A program made the position numbers and the translations under genes. From the NCBI GenBank assembly GCA_016713525.1, contig JADJOZ010000001.1, positions 744,001-808,000 of the forward strand: DNA of 64,000 bases, in the 5' to 3' direction. Within the stretch, counting starts at the first letter, position 1. Each line of letters opens with the position of its first letter. The notes beneath the pieces were generated by a model. It was given only the letters and a program-made list of their open reading frames with translations, did not search any database and had not been told where the DNA came from. This document shows, in pieces, positions 7,423-16,726 of this stretch. The DNA is from Bacteroidota bacterium. Lineage in GTDB: Bacteria; Bacteroidota; Bacteroidia; AKYH767-A; OLB10.

Positions 7423-8796
7423 TTATTTTTTATTTACTTTAAATTTCCCAGCAACTATTCTTAAATATTTCACTACGATAAAAATTGGAAATAACAGACA
7501 AAAAAACAATGATAAAAACCCTATTTGCAATTGTTTTTGAATATCTAACATAAACAAGAACACAGAAACGATTAAAGTCAATATAATGTAGTTAATGAAA
7601 CTATAAATTGGTTCTTTAAGTGTTGGGTCGAAAATAATCCAATTGAAAGGGTTTTTCTCATAGCCCATCAATTCTGGATTGAAAAAATATAGATATAAAA
7701 GGAATAGACAAAAAATTAGGATATTGATTAAAATTCCGTTAGCAAGTTGAACTATGCTCAGCTTGTAATACAGGCTATTTCTCGAATCATTATTGACTTG
7801 CAATTTAATGATTTTTGAATTTGTTTTTGTAATTGGATCATGAAGACGGACGTCATAATTTCCAGATCGAAATTTCCTCTTTAAAAGAATTTTTAACTGG
7901 CTATTTTCTAGCTGAAACTCAAAATCTTTGTTTATTTTATTTGGAACTAAAGAATTAATAAATTGAACTTCAATTTTGTCTTGATCTAAAATATTGTAGG
8001 TTCTAAAATCAAAAATTAAAGGGATTTCCTGGTCAAATTTACTGCCATTGATGTTCAGAGAGTCATTGCCATCAAATTGATGATTTAATAAGGCTATAGT
8101 AGGTGCTTCAGTTTCAACAAGAGCGGAAATCAATAGAGAGAATGGTTTGGAGTTAGAATTTTCGAAAAAGTCAGGGATCAAAATTACTGAACCAGAATCA
8201 ATTAATCCAACTATAAAATATATGCTTTCTTGTTTACAAGATGAAACTAACCTGAAATTGTGAGATTCAAAGTTGCTTTGGTTTAGAACTTGAGGAAAGT
8301 TATTTGTAGAATTTAAAAGTTGATATTCAGCATGTGTTAGCGATGACGTTACTTTAATATCAACAGTATTAAATTCGATAAATATTTTACTTTGCAGAGG
8401 AGAACTGGATGTCATACCGGATGCCCTTTTTGGAGTATGCAGTGGAACATAGTTAACTAGTAACAGTAAATGTGAATCTATATAAAGGAGTTTACCATTG
8501 ATTAGATTTCGGGTTTGAATTTGAGCATTGACATCAAAAATGCGTTCTTGAAATTGGGAATTCATTTCCGTATAAGTAAATTCATGAACCCTGATATTTG
8601 TTGTACTTGAAGATTCATATTTAACTAAAAGGCAAATTTTATTTTCTGAAAAAGTAGCATCTAAAATTTCAGGTTTAAGTTGAGAGTCAATTCGTTTGTG
8701 AGAGATATTTTTGTAAATCATGTCGTAATTATTAGTGTTAGCATCAGATTTCGTATAAATCAAAATTCCCAAAATAATTAAAATTAGCTGTCTCAT
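7423..8796 (-). CDS. Exported membrane-anchored protein of unknown function
   Basis: 457 residues. A signal peptide (1-19) is followed by a large beta-rich extracytoplasmic region with two Ig-like segments (one around SKFDQEIPLIFDF to LQVNNDS) and a C-terminal membrane part with three helices at about residues 345-367, 398-415 and 422-445, ending in a basic tail. No catalytic motif or family is recognised. The gene is AT-rich and lies at the left edge of the accessory region, with no gene close upstream. Confidence 0.65.
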   Translation of the reverse strand: MRQLILIILGILIYTKSDANTNNYDMIYKNISHKRIDSQLKPEILDATFSENKICLLVKYESSSTTNIRVHEFTYTEMNSQFQERIFDVNAQIQTRNLINGKLLYIDSHLLLLVNYVPLHTPKRASGMTSSSPLQSKIFIEFNTVDIKVTSSLTHAEYQLLNSTNNFPQVLNQSNFESHNFRLVSSCKQESIYFIVGLIDSGSVILIPDFFENSNSKPFSLLISALVETEAPTIALLNHQFDGNDSLNINGSKFDQEIPLIFDFRTYNILDQDKIEVQFINSLVPNKINKDFEFQLENSQLKILLKRKFRSGNYDVRLHDPITKTNSKIIKLQVNNDSRNSLYYKLSIVQLANGILINILIFCLFLLYLYFFNPELMGYEKNPFNWIIFDPTLKEPIYSFINYIILTLIVSVFLFMLDIQKQLQIGFLSLFFCLLFPIFIVVKYLRIVAGKFKVNKK

Positions 8797-9332
8797 AGTG
8801 ATAGATTTGTTTGATTTGGAAAATGTATATCAGGGTTTTTATTGAAAATTTACACTTTGATTTTTTTCGGATTGATTTATTTGGAAGAAATATTAATTTT
8901 ATTATTGGTGTATTTAAGCTGCTTAGTAATTGCTTTCAACAAATTTCACAATTATTGGACTGGATTTCCATCTTAAATAATTTCAAATTTATAAGAATAT
9001 TAGAGATTTCCAAAATTGCGTTCTGTAAAACTTGTTTTTATCGAAAACTAGTAATGATTTAGTGCATGATGAGTTATCGATTGAGTTGTAATGATCATTG
9101 AAATAGCTTGAAAACAGACACATGTTGTCAGGTGTTGTTTACATAAGTATTTGAATATTGCAATTTATTGAATATCAGAATAATGTAATACTTACTTAAG
9201 GTTTTGGTTGGCTTTTCAGGAAAATAGGTAAGGTTTTCTTGCTAACGAAGCAGTTTATTTAATTTCACACTTTTTCGTGGACCATCCTAACTATTTTTTT
9301 TAAGGGGAAGAAGTGGGTTCGGGGAAAAAATG
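8797..9332. other. AT-rich intergenic region
   Basis: No credible gene was found. An 83-codon rightward frame at 8811-9062 is Phe/Ile/Lys-rich with no family resemblance and is treated as noise. Near the right end is the -7 element of the next gene. Confidence 0.45.
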
Positions 9333-9340
9333 TACTTTTG
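9333..9340 (+). promoter_or_regulatory. -7 element for the 9365 gene
   Basis: Perfect TACTTTTG, 25 bases before the start codon. No clear TTG at the -33 position. Confidence 0.45.
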
Positions 9341-9364
9341 GTACTAAACTTAAAACTAAAATTT

Positions 9365-9718
9365 ATGAAAAGATCTACTTTGATTGCAATTGCAATTTTT
9401 ATCGCCTGTAATGTGAATGGGCAAACGAATACAGATTCTACTCAGGTCAGAATTGAAATGGTTCAATTGAATTTAAACAAGTATTATAACCAGACAAGGA
9501 CAGGTACTGGGATATTCGCTTTTGGAGCTTTACTTGGGACTGCTACACTTATTGGATTGGATCGACAGCAAGGTGAATATAGGTTACGTAATAGTTTGTA
9601 CGGAGTTGCTGGAGCTGCTGCTTTGACCGGGTTGCTTATAAATATGGAAGCAATTCGTTTTGTTCGCGAGGCTTCAGAGATTTCCATTGGACCAGGGGGT
9701 GCAAAAATTAAATTTTAA
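9365..9718 (+). CDS. Small exported protein of unknown function
   Basis: 117 residues from ATG at 9365; a longer frame from 9338 would start inside the -7 element and is rejected. A signal peptide (1-19, ending NGQ) precedes a short polar part and two Gly/Ala-rich hydrophobic segments (about 44-60 and 75-95), then a C-terminal EISIGPGGAKIKF strand. It may be a small envelope protein. The next gene follows after 15 bases, so the two are probably cotranscribed. Confidence 0.6.
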   Translation: MKRSTLIAIAIFIACNVNGQTNTDSTQVRIEMVQLNLNKYYNQTRTGTGIFAFGALLGTATLIGLDRQQGEYRLRNSLYGVAGAAALTGLLINMEAIRFVREASEISIGPGGAKIKF

Positions 9719-9733
9719 CACATTTTAATTAGT

Positions 9734-10218
9734 ATGACTGAAGAAAATGAAAAGTTGCAAACGAAGCATAAGCAACAATTTTGGTTCAAAGTAGGATTGA
9801 CTGTTATAATTCTATTGTGGCTCTCTAATTTTTTGATTTTGTTTTGTCATAATCCTGGAACTATTGGTGATTCTTTTGGTGTTGTTAATTCACTCTTCAG
9901 TGGATTAGCATTTGGAGGAATAATTTATACAATCATACTTCAAAGGGATGAACTACAACTTCAAAGAGACGAACTTAGTTTAACTCGATTAGAATTGAAG
10001 AGATCTGCTAATGCACAGGAAGATTCTCAAAAGGCTCTTGAAAGGCAAGCAGCTAATTTGAAAAAAGTGCAGAATTGAGTGCTCTAACAACTCTTATTGA
10101 ATATTACCAAGGTTTGAATACTAAAACTTATGACATTATAGCTAAAGAAAGATACAATGATGTGATCACCATTTATATTGCAAGAATTTCTCAAATACTT
10201 GAAGATAAACAAAGCTAG
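9734..10218 (+). CDS. Membrane protein resembling phage abortive-infection N-termini, frameshifted
   Basis: The N-terminus has one helix (about 17-37), then DSFGVVNSLFSGLAFGGIIY as a second helix, then a repeated QRDELQLQRDEL coiled coil. This helix-coil arrangement is shared by many bacterial membrane proteins, some annotated as putative phage abortive infection proteins. The frame as read stops at 10076-10078. After a one-base shift in the A-run near 10061-10066 it continues as KSAELSALTTLIEYYQGL and ends at a TAG at 10216-10218, giving about 161 residues. The biological role is unproven; its position in an accessory region with other orphan membrane genes is consistent with defence. Confidence 0.6.
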
Positions 10219-10287
10219 ATAAAAAATTCATATAGTTGCATTCTGATACTGATAGTTTTTACAATAATCTGATAAATTTGATTTTTT

Positions 10288-11133
10288 ATGCTTAATGAAA
10301 TAAGAGATGGCTGGTCCCATTTTATTGATAGGTTAAAAAGTCCATTTGGTGGAACATTTATATTTATCTGGATAATCACCCATTGGGAATTCATTTATTA
10401 TCTAATTTTTGTCAGTTCTGATGTGACAGCTGAAGAACGAATTATAAACTTTAAATTTTTTTTTCAAGGAAGTCTTGGTAAAAGATTTATCTTGGATGTA
10501 TTGCAACCTGCATTATTAACATTTCTCGCAATTGCAACATATCATAGCTTTTCCATTGTAGCGGGAGTAATCACCGGTGCTTTTAAGCGTTATTTGGAGC
10601 CCTGGATTTCAGGTGAATTGGGGACTGGACCAACCGTTTTGAAATCTGAACTGGATTTGGAATCTCAAAGATTAATGAAACTCCAATTAGAATTAACAAA
10701 ATGTCAAGATTTGAGAAATGATGAATCTAGGCGGAATTTAGGTTCTGAACAAGAATTGAAAAGTAGTATAAATGTTTATTTGGGCCAGCTGAATAATGCA
10801 AATGCCAAAATTAATGATATTGAAAACAGACTGAAAATTTTAAGCGAAGGAGACAATAAACAATTATCAGATTTACATTATAAGCAGAGATTGAAAGAAT
10901 TAAGATGCTTGGATTTTAGAAATGACAGGCATCCAGGGTTAAGGGATATAATGAAGGATAAAAAATATAATTTTTATTTCGATGATGTAACCAAATCATT
11001 TAATCGAGAATCATTCAACTTGGATGACAGTTCCTATCTTGTAGATGGAGTTAAAAAGTACAATATTTCAACAGTGATGATTAATCATATATACAAAATC
11101 AGGTGTATTTTGAAAAAGGGATATGAAAAATAA
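10288..11133 (+). CDS. Membrane-anchored coiled-coil protein of unknown function
   Basis: 281 residues. Two hydrophobic regions (about 24-44 and 68-95) are followed by a long Glu/Lys/Leu-rich coiled coil (about 118-200, with ESQRLMKLQLELTK) and a small C-terminal globular domain (200-281) rich in Asp, Phe and Lys. The helix-coil-domain order resembles membrane sensors or effectors in defence islands, but no family is recognised. It follows the 9734 gene by 70 bases in the same direction and a 9-bp inverted repeat follows it, so 9365-11133 may be one operon. Confidence 0.6.
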   Translation: MLNEIRDGWSHFIDRLKSPFGGTFIFIWIITHWEFIYYLIFVSSDVTAEERIINFKFFFQGSLGKRFILDVLQPALLTFLAIATYHSFSIVAGVITGAFKRYLEPWISGELGTGPTVLKSELDLESQRLMKLQLELTKCQDLRNDESRRNLGSEQELKSSINVYLGQLNNANAKINDIENRLKILSEGDNKQLSDLHYKQRLKELRCLDFRNDRHPGLRDIMKDKKYNFYFDDVTKSFNRESFNLDDSSYLVDGVKKYNISTVMINHIYKIRCILKKGYEK

Positions 11134-11184
11134 TTTGGTCTATATTAATTTAATAAATTATTCAATGCTAAATAATGGTACTTA

Positions 11185-11217
11185 TTTTGGGTTTGAATTG
11201 AATTATGCAACCCAAAA
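11185..11217. repeat. Perfect 9-bp inverted repeat
   Basis: TTTTGGGTT (11185-11193) and AACCCAAAA (11209-11217) form a hairpin with a 15-base loop just after the 10288 gene. It may act as a weak terminator or stabiliser; there is no clean U-run. A second hairpin (AGTTCCA / TGGAACT) follows at about 11256-11282. Confidence 0.45.
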
Positions 11218-11313
11218 AATGTATAAAATTCTATATTCACCAGTTGATATTTCAGAGTTCCAAAATTATTTCTCTGGAACTGAGGATAATTAAGTAATTT
11301 GTCGCCTGTGCAT

Positions 11314-11931
11314 CTATCCAGCCCCATTCTGAGCCACATACTTTTCCGTACACACTTTAACATACTCCAAGCCTCCTCGCTTATCATCCCCACCGTGAAG
11401 GGAATTCTCACGGGGTTTAAAGGGGTTCAGAATATAATTCTTGTACCTGCAGTAGTCGCCTAATTTCTTTTTAAACTGCCGGGAATCACAGTACATCCTT
11501 TGTTTTGGGTAAATATCATAAAAGTGATCCGTGAGCTCCTTTCGGCTTATTTCCACGTTAAGATTGTTAGGATCTGAAAAGTAGGTATCTGCCCAATCCA
11601 TAAATGACTCTCCGATATCCTGCCGGAGCTTTCTGGCTTGAATATTCTCAAATGGGGGAGACACTATCCCGAATTTAAAATAAAGCTTCAGACAGGTCGC
11701 CATGAGGTTGTAAAACAGATTCCACTGGTCGAACTCCCATTCATCAAAGAAAAGCACTCCGAAATCGTCCACCGGTCGCAAATGTGGACCGTAATAGTCT
11801 GAAAAGACCATAAACGCCTGGCGATCGCTGTGGCTGTATCCGGAGCCGGACAGGGCATGATTGGTTGTAAGGAAGATCTTGGGACTGTTGGTTAGAGTGA
11901 GTCGCTTGTCATATTTGCCTTCAATTTGCAT
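11314..11931 (-). pseudogene. C-terminal fragment of a primase/SF3-helicase-like mobile-element protein
   Basis: 205 codons beginning inside a domain: EGKYDKRLTLTNSPKIFLTTNHAL followed by SDRQAFMVFSDYY resembles the sensor region of phage D5/VapE-type helicases and primases, with a C-terminal DNA-binding-like extension. The expected Walker A and B parts are missing. Upstream, the frame continues only about 21 codons before an in-frame TAA at about 11996-11998. The region therefore looks like the decayed end of a replication gene from an integrated element. Base use appears less AT-rich than the neighbouring genes, consistent with foreign origin. Family assignment is by motif resemblance only. 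Confidence 0.5.
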
Positions 11932-12029
11932 TCTGCCGGTGATAAGAGGGAATAGGCAATGGAATTGAGGATGGAACCTTTGGAAAGGGGTGGGTTACTT
12001 AGGTTCATCAGGTGAAGTGGAAGTTAAAA

Positions 12030-12974
12030 TTATGTAGATCTTTCAACAACATAATTAACGAATTTTTCAATTAATATTTCAACTAATTTAGGAGTTGAGA
12101 TGTAATCGTCGAATTTGTTCGTGGTGCTCCAACCTAGCTCTCCTGTGATGTATTTGTGAAAATAATAAGATTGATTACCACCCTGTAGATTTGTTGAGTT
12201 ATATTCAAAATTGCATTGTAATCTTGAATCTGATAATGTATTACTATATTTTCTAATAAATTCAATACAAAGAAGTAAAGGATCAATTCCAATGTGAAAA
12301 TGAACTTTGGGAACATCTCCTCCAATCTGGAGTGATCTTTTGAATAATTTCGATTAGGTTGATTGTCAGGCCATATTTTGTTATATTCCTCAAAAATTTT
12401 ATCATATAACAGTTGTAATTCTGAATTCAAATCTTTAATTGATTCCTCATGCCTGAAATAATTTGACAGGCCGTCGATCCAGTTTTTCTGTGGTTTAAGT
12501 TATCAATTATTTCTTTCGGAGTTAGTTTTAATGAACTCCCATGTAACTCAATCAATTTTTGTTGTATAAATCCGACTGTTAAATCTATCGTAGACAAGTC
12601 AAAATTAGCGTATATGTAATTTCTTCCAATATAATCAATTTGGCTGTTGTCTAAATTCAGAATTATAAAACTATATGGAGTACTAAATTTTGAGTTAGCA
12701 ATTGTCTAGACATTATTGCTTCTTTTTCAATCAAGGTCCAGGATGAAATTCCATAATTTTCTCTATGCAAAATGATAACTAAACGACTTCTATGTTTATA
12801 TATATTTTGTAGTACAGGAATTGCATTTTTAAATGCTAATTCCTTTTTATCCGTACTGTAAAGAAATATTTTGTCCGTATTTCCCAGTCTTTTCTGTAAT
12901 TCTTCGGCTATCTTTTTGTCTTGATCCAACAAAGAAAAGGCTATTTCGTAATCAAAATCTAAAGAATCGTTCAT
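12030..12974 (-). CDS. TIR-domain protein broken by three frameshifts
   Basis: The N-terminal part reads YEIAFSLLDQDKKIAEELQKRL, then IFLYSTDKKELA, RLVIILHRENYG and SSWTLIEKEAI. This is the betaalpha pattern of a TIR domain, with the W..IE..AI element carrying the usual NADase glutamate. The frame breaks near 12690, near 12495 (an A-run) and near 12320. Joining the three continuations gives FSTPYSFIILNLDNSQIDYI, a helical middle (KNWIDGLSNYFRHEE), and a C-terminal part VHFHIGIDPLLLC ending VVERST, stop at 12030-12032, about 314 residues. TIR NADases act in anti-phage abortive infection by destroying NAD. The C-terminal two thirds match no domain I know. Whether the gene is truly broken or only mis-sequenced cannot be settled here. 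Confidence 0.7.
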
Positions 12975-12993
12975 GACCTAAATATTTATATTT

Positions 12994-13206
12994 TTAAATT
13001 GGATCTAATCGTTCAAGCTCAAATTCATTTGCATGTACAAAAGGCATGAATTCACCCTCAGCAATCTCAACAGGAATTAAAACAAAATCAAACCCTAGCA
13101 AAGGATAGATGTCATTTAAAAAATGTTTTCTCGGTTTAATTTTATCTCCTTCAATGCTGTGTTTTATTCCTTTATACAGCACAATATCTCCTATTTTGTA
13201 TTTCAA
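12994..13206 (-). CDS. Small hypothetical protein preceding the TIR gene
   Basis: 70 residues, no signal peptide, acidic C-terminus. It begins MKYKIGDIVLYKGIKHSIEG, a beta-rich opening like small SH3-type folds, and ends ANEFELERLDPI. It is 19 bases upstream of the TIR gene on the same strand and so probably cotranscribed with it; a role as a partner or regulator is only an inference. Confidence 0.6.
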   Translation of the reverse strand: MKYKIGDIVLYKGIKHSIEGDKIKPRKHFLNDIYPLLGFDFVLIPVEIAEGEFMPFVHANEFELERLDPI

Positions 13207-13602
13207 TTTTAGTAGAATTTTTATGCAATATACGATTTTTAAAAGTAAAAAGGTATTTAGATAGTATCTTTTTGAAATCTAAATGCTGGAACTGAAGCTT
13301 ACATTTGGCCTCGCTATCAAATAATCTAAGTTGATTCATTTTGGTAAAATAGTATGTGTTTTAATAAATGCACAGTAATTTGCTCCACTTTATTTTTGGA
13401 ACCATCATATTGGGAATTACTTTTCCGATTTGGAATTACAGGAATTTCATACCCTCACAACCAATCGAACTATTCATGTCCATATTTGTAAAAATTTATT
13501 TTATTTTTTTGAAATTTCAAATTAACATTTCTGGTTGAATGAGATTTTCTGAATGGTGCGATTGAAACCTGGATATTAAAAATTATTAACTGATTCATAA
13601 AC
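13207..13602. other. Intergenic region of about 400 bases
   Basis: No frame or RNA is recognised. On the leftward strand, just before the 12994 gene, there are partial -7-like elements (TACTTTTA type) but no complete promoter. Confidence 0.45.
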
Positions 13603-14999
13603 TTAATTTTTAACAATAGCCTGATTCGTAATTGACAATTTTTCAATTAAAGCCAATGTTTGTCTGTATTCAGCTGCCTCTGAAAGTTTTGTGAATTCTA
13701 TTTCAGCATTTGTTGTTGTGAGAATGAATTTTTCTAATTCATCCAATGTAATTTTGAAAAATTCTTTTCGATAATTAATTTTATTTAGTCTTTGGTTATC
13801 GAATTGTTTGTGAATTTCGTATTCCAATTGTGGTGCATTTTCAGAGTAAATTATTGCATGTACATCGAAATGGAACGGTACAGAGGCATCACCTAATTCC
13901 TTAACGCGCTCTTTAGGGTCAAGTCTACGGGTCATGCCAATTTTGTAAACATTTTCGCCAAATGCACCAATGTTAGAAACAACATATATGTGACCTACTT
14001 TTGTTTGCTGAGCCATTGATATTGCTCTGTCTTTGCGTTCGTGTGCCAATTGTAATTCGGCTTCTAATTGAGCAATTTTTTCCAGTAATTCATTCTTGTT
14101 ATCAATAAGTCCGGATTCGAGTTGCTGTTTTGTTTTTTCAATTTCCTTTTCAAAGACTATTTCATCCTGTTCAGCAGATTTTTTTGCACGTTCTAACTCA
14201 CGTAAAGCACGTTCTTCCTCCTTCATCTGTTCTTTAAGACGTTTTTGCTCCTCTTTCTCTTCATATTTTTTTGGAGTTCATATTCATAGGTCAATGCTAA
14301 TTCTTCAAGTTTGCATTCTAGGAAGGATTTGGTGACATAAATTTCATGACTTGAACCCAAGGTATTTACATTTTCATAAATCTTGACGATACGTTCTTTG
14401 GACTTTTCTATATTGTTCCATTTGACTTTTGATATAATTGCTTCACATTCCCCATTAAATGCGAAGATCATAAGTTTTTCATACTGCTTCGTCATTTTTT
14501 TTCCTTCAGATTGACTACCACCTACCACCCATTGCCTGTCACATTTTGCACCAGCACCTTGTTTAATTAGAAGTCTCTGCTTTTGATAATTTAATTCTAA
14601 TTTTTCTGAATATTGTGAGCTTACTTCAAAGTTAAATTGAGGTTGATATACGCCATAAGTTCCAAGTTCCAGTGTATCTTGAAACAATTCGATTTCCTTC
14701 CTCATTTTGGAAATATCTTCTGAAGTTGCATCAAATGTGCTTTTCTGACCTTCAAGTTGCAATTTTAAATCTTTGACCTTTTCTTCAAATGAATTTATTG
14801 ATTCAGACATTTTTGCTAATGGTCCAAATTGAATTATGTGTTCTTTCAATTTGTCCACTTCCAAATAAGCAGAATCTTTTTCTAAATTTAAGCTGGTAAT
14901 CTTTTTTCTCAAACTGCTTATTATAATAAAAGCAACAATCGAAGTAAGGACAATTCCGATTCCTAAGCCGAACAAAGTATGTGTTTGATCATCCATCAT
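13603..14999 (-). CDS. DUF4041 / T5orf172 (GIY-YIG-like) protein, frameshifted
   Basis: The N-terminal part starts with a transmembrane helix (about 8-28), then a long coiled coil and a DUF4041-type region (GAGAKCDRQWVVGGSQSEGKK). It stops at 14223-14225 in the frame as read. A single lost A in the run at about 14265-14272 restores YEEKEEQKRLKEQMKEEER, joining a second coiled coil to the C-terminal domain. There, GHIYVVSNIGAFGENVYKIG, MTRRLDPKERVKELG and FHFDVHAIIYSENAPQLE match the Mug113/T5orf172 version of the GIY-YIG nuclease fold. Such proteins are frequent in phages and genomic islands. The membrane anchor plus nuclease-like domain suggests a defence or phage-derived role, but this is inferred. 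Confidence 0.75.
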
Positions 15000-15058
15000 T
15001 ATAGTAGTTTACAGGTATTTAATTCTCGGAAAGTATAAATTTAATATCTAACCAAACC

Positions 15059-15092
15059 AAGGGTTTTCCCTATTTTTTTCAAGGGTTTTCCC
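15059..15092. repeat. Tandem AAGGGTTTTCCC motif
   Basis: Two copies of the palindromic motif, 15059-15070 and 15081-15092, spaced about 22 bases apart start to start, i.e. on the same helix face. A third copy lies at 301-311. They sit about 60-90 bases upstream of the DUF4041 gene. Confidence 0.45.
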
Positions 15093-15266
15093 GCAATTTC
15101 CTTCTGTAAACTTCGGTTTTGTTGCATTTTGGGAATTATTATTAATGAACCATTTAGGACGTTTTCATTTTAATGGAGTTAGATTATGAAAGTTTAGTCG
15201 TAGTTATTTTGGCGATTTGTGGAGTTTGCAGTTAATTTATGTGTAATGTAGTAAACAATCTTATAA

Positions 15267-15297
15267 TTGCCTTTTCCAGTAAGATCCATTACTTTTA
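15267..15297 (+). promoter_or_regulatory. Promoter of the 15330 gene
   Basis: TTG at 15267-15269, a 20-base spacer and TACTTTTA at 15290-15297, about 32 bases before the start codon. Confidence 0.55.
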
Positions 15298-15329
15298 GTT
15301 CAATTTCATTTCAATTTAATACCGTAATC

Positions 15330-15677
15330 ATGATTAATTTTAAAAGGTTACATACAGCAGTCAAGAAAGCTGGTCGTTCATGGGAAAATGTTGGGCCTGT
15401 AATTGGTTTAACCGGTAATGGAATGCGATATTCCATCAAAAATAGATCACTTTCATTGGTTAAATATGAAAAGTTATGCAAGGAGTTGAAGGTGCATCCG
15501 GCATTTATATTCCTTGAAAGCGATGATTTAAGTGCTATGTTTTATAAGAAACGGATAACTGAAGTAGATTTGGGTAGTAGCCAGATTGCGATTTTAAAGG
15601 CTGAAAATGAGATGTTGAAAGAGCAAAATCGCAAGCTTCAAACCAGATTGATCGAATTGATTGACATCAAAAAGTAA
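15330..15677 (+). CDS. Small HTH-like protein with C-terminal coiled coil
   Basis: 115 residues from ATG at 15330, chosen because an upstream start at 15267 would lie inside the promoter. Residues 1-55 (basic, with AVKKAGRSWENVGPVIGLTG then SLVKYEKLCKELKVHP) look like a Cro/phage-repressor style helix-turn-helix. Residues 85-115 form a coiled coil (ILKAENEMLKEQNRKLQTRL) suited to dimerisation. It may be the regulator of the neighbouring accessory genes; the target is unknown. Confidence 0.55.
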   Translation: MINFKRLHTAVKKAGRSWENVGPVIGLTGNGMRYSIKNRSLSLVKYEKLCKELKVHPAFIFLESDDLSAMFYKKRITEVDLGSSQIAILKAENEMLKEQNRKLQTRLIELIDIKK

Positions 15678-15828
15678 GTTCCGCAATCGAACCATTAATG
15701 AAATTACACATACTTTTTTTTTATTTACATTAGCGTTTTGAACTTCGGTACAGGACAGGTTAATGATTGTTTAAAACCAGTTCTACGATCCTTAATTCCA
15801 AAATGGAGTCTTAAAAATTAATTACCAA

Positions 15829-16179
15829 ATGATCTACAAATTCAAACTAACCACTTATAGAATTATAGGAGCAATTCTTGTTTTACTCGGGTTGATTGGA
15901 TACCTGACTATAGCAGATGAATTCCGACACTATAATGAATTTCTTGGAGTGACCTGTGTACTGGTTTCCGGTCTGGTTTTGTTGCTTATTGACTTTAGAT
16001 TTCATTTATTTCAAAAAGTTGAACTCCAGTGGCTCTCTATTTGCCTGTTAGCATGTATACCCCTTGGAGGTGTTGTCCTTGATAATATGCCGATCGGTAT
16101 GTGTATAGGATTTATTTCAGGAATTTCAATTGCTATTATTTTGGGAAAGGTTAATGTGACCAAATCAAGTCAATCGTAA
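15829..16179 (+). CDS. Four-helix membrane protein of unknown function
   Basis: 116 residues with four hydrophobic helices at about 10-29, 38-55, 65-83 and 88-108, short loops and a small polar C-terminus. No signature residues or family are recognised. It is monocistronic as far as can be seen. Confidence 0.6.
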   Translation: MIYKFKLTTYRIIGAILVLLGLIGYLTIADEFRHYNEFLGVTCVLVSGLVLLLIDFRFHLFQKVELQWLSICLLACIPLGGVVLDNMPIGMCIGFISGISIAIILGKVNVTKSSQS

Positions 16180-16353
16180 AAAAATAGCGTAATAATTGAT
16201 CCCATGTCACCAATCCATCAAAATTACCATGAACTTAGCTGATCGTTTTTTATTCAGTTGACCAAGTTTAATAAGCTCTTTATTATCCGTATTAAGGCAT
16301 TTTTCTGTTGCAATTGATCTCAAAATGATTATCTTGTGAAAAATAATGTATTT

Positions 16354-16710
16354 ATGAAAGTCATGGTCCAAGCTGAATCTATAAGCAAATTGATGCAATA
16401 TCAGCTCCACGAGCGGGTTTATCCTTCCTGGGTGTTTGATGAGAGTACCTTGCTAATAATTGATGCCAATCAGAGTGCACAAGATTTTTGCAATTATGAG
16501 GGTAATGAGTTAATTGGATTAAGTATTACGGAGCTTTGGAAAGACGAGGACTTGAGTGATATCATTCATGATCTGGAGATGCATAGTTCGGAGCGATCAT
16601 TTTATGGTAATCTGAAGCATACCAAAAAGAATGGTGACGAGGTGATAATGCGTGTACGTGCCACGCGACAACTTAATCCAAAAACACTTTGGGAAGTACA
16701 TTTAGTATGA
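16354..16710 (+). CDS. Single PAS-domain protein
   Basis: 119 residues if started at ATG 16354 (a GTG at 16336 would add six). The sequence PSWVFDESTLLIIDANQSAQ, then YEGNELIGLSITELW, then KHTKKNGDEVIMRVRAT shows the order of a PAS/PAC sensor domain that covers nearly the whole protein. There is no output domain; it would have to act through another protein, for example a kinase. No ligand-binding residue can be identified. Confidence 0.7.
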   Translation: MKVMVQAESISKLMQYQLHERVYPSWVFDESTLLIIDANQSAQDFCNYEGNELIGLSITELWKDEDLSDIIHDLEMHSSERSFYGNLKHTKKNGDEVIMRVRATRQLNPKTLWEVHLV

Positions 16711-16726
16711 TTTGACTCTCTATTTT

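Noticed and set aside
8811..9062. Rightward 83-codon frame in an AT-rich gap
   Set aside because: Composition is Phe/Ile/Lys-rich without signal, helix pattern or family resemblance, and no -7 element precedes it.
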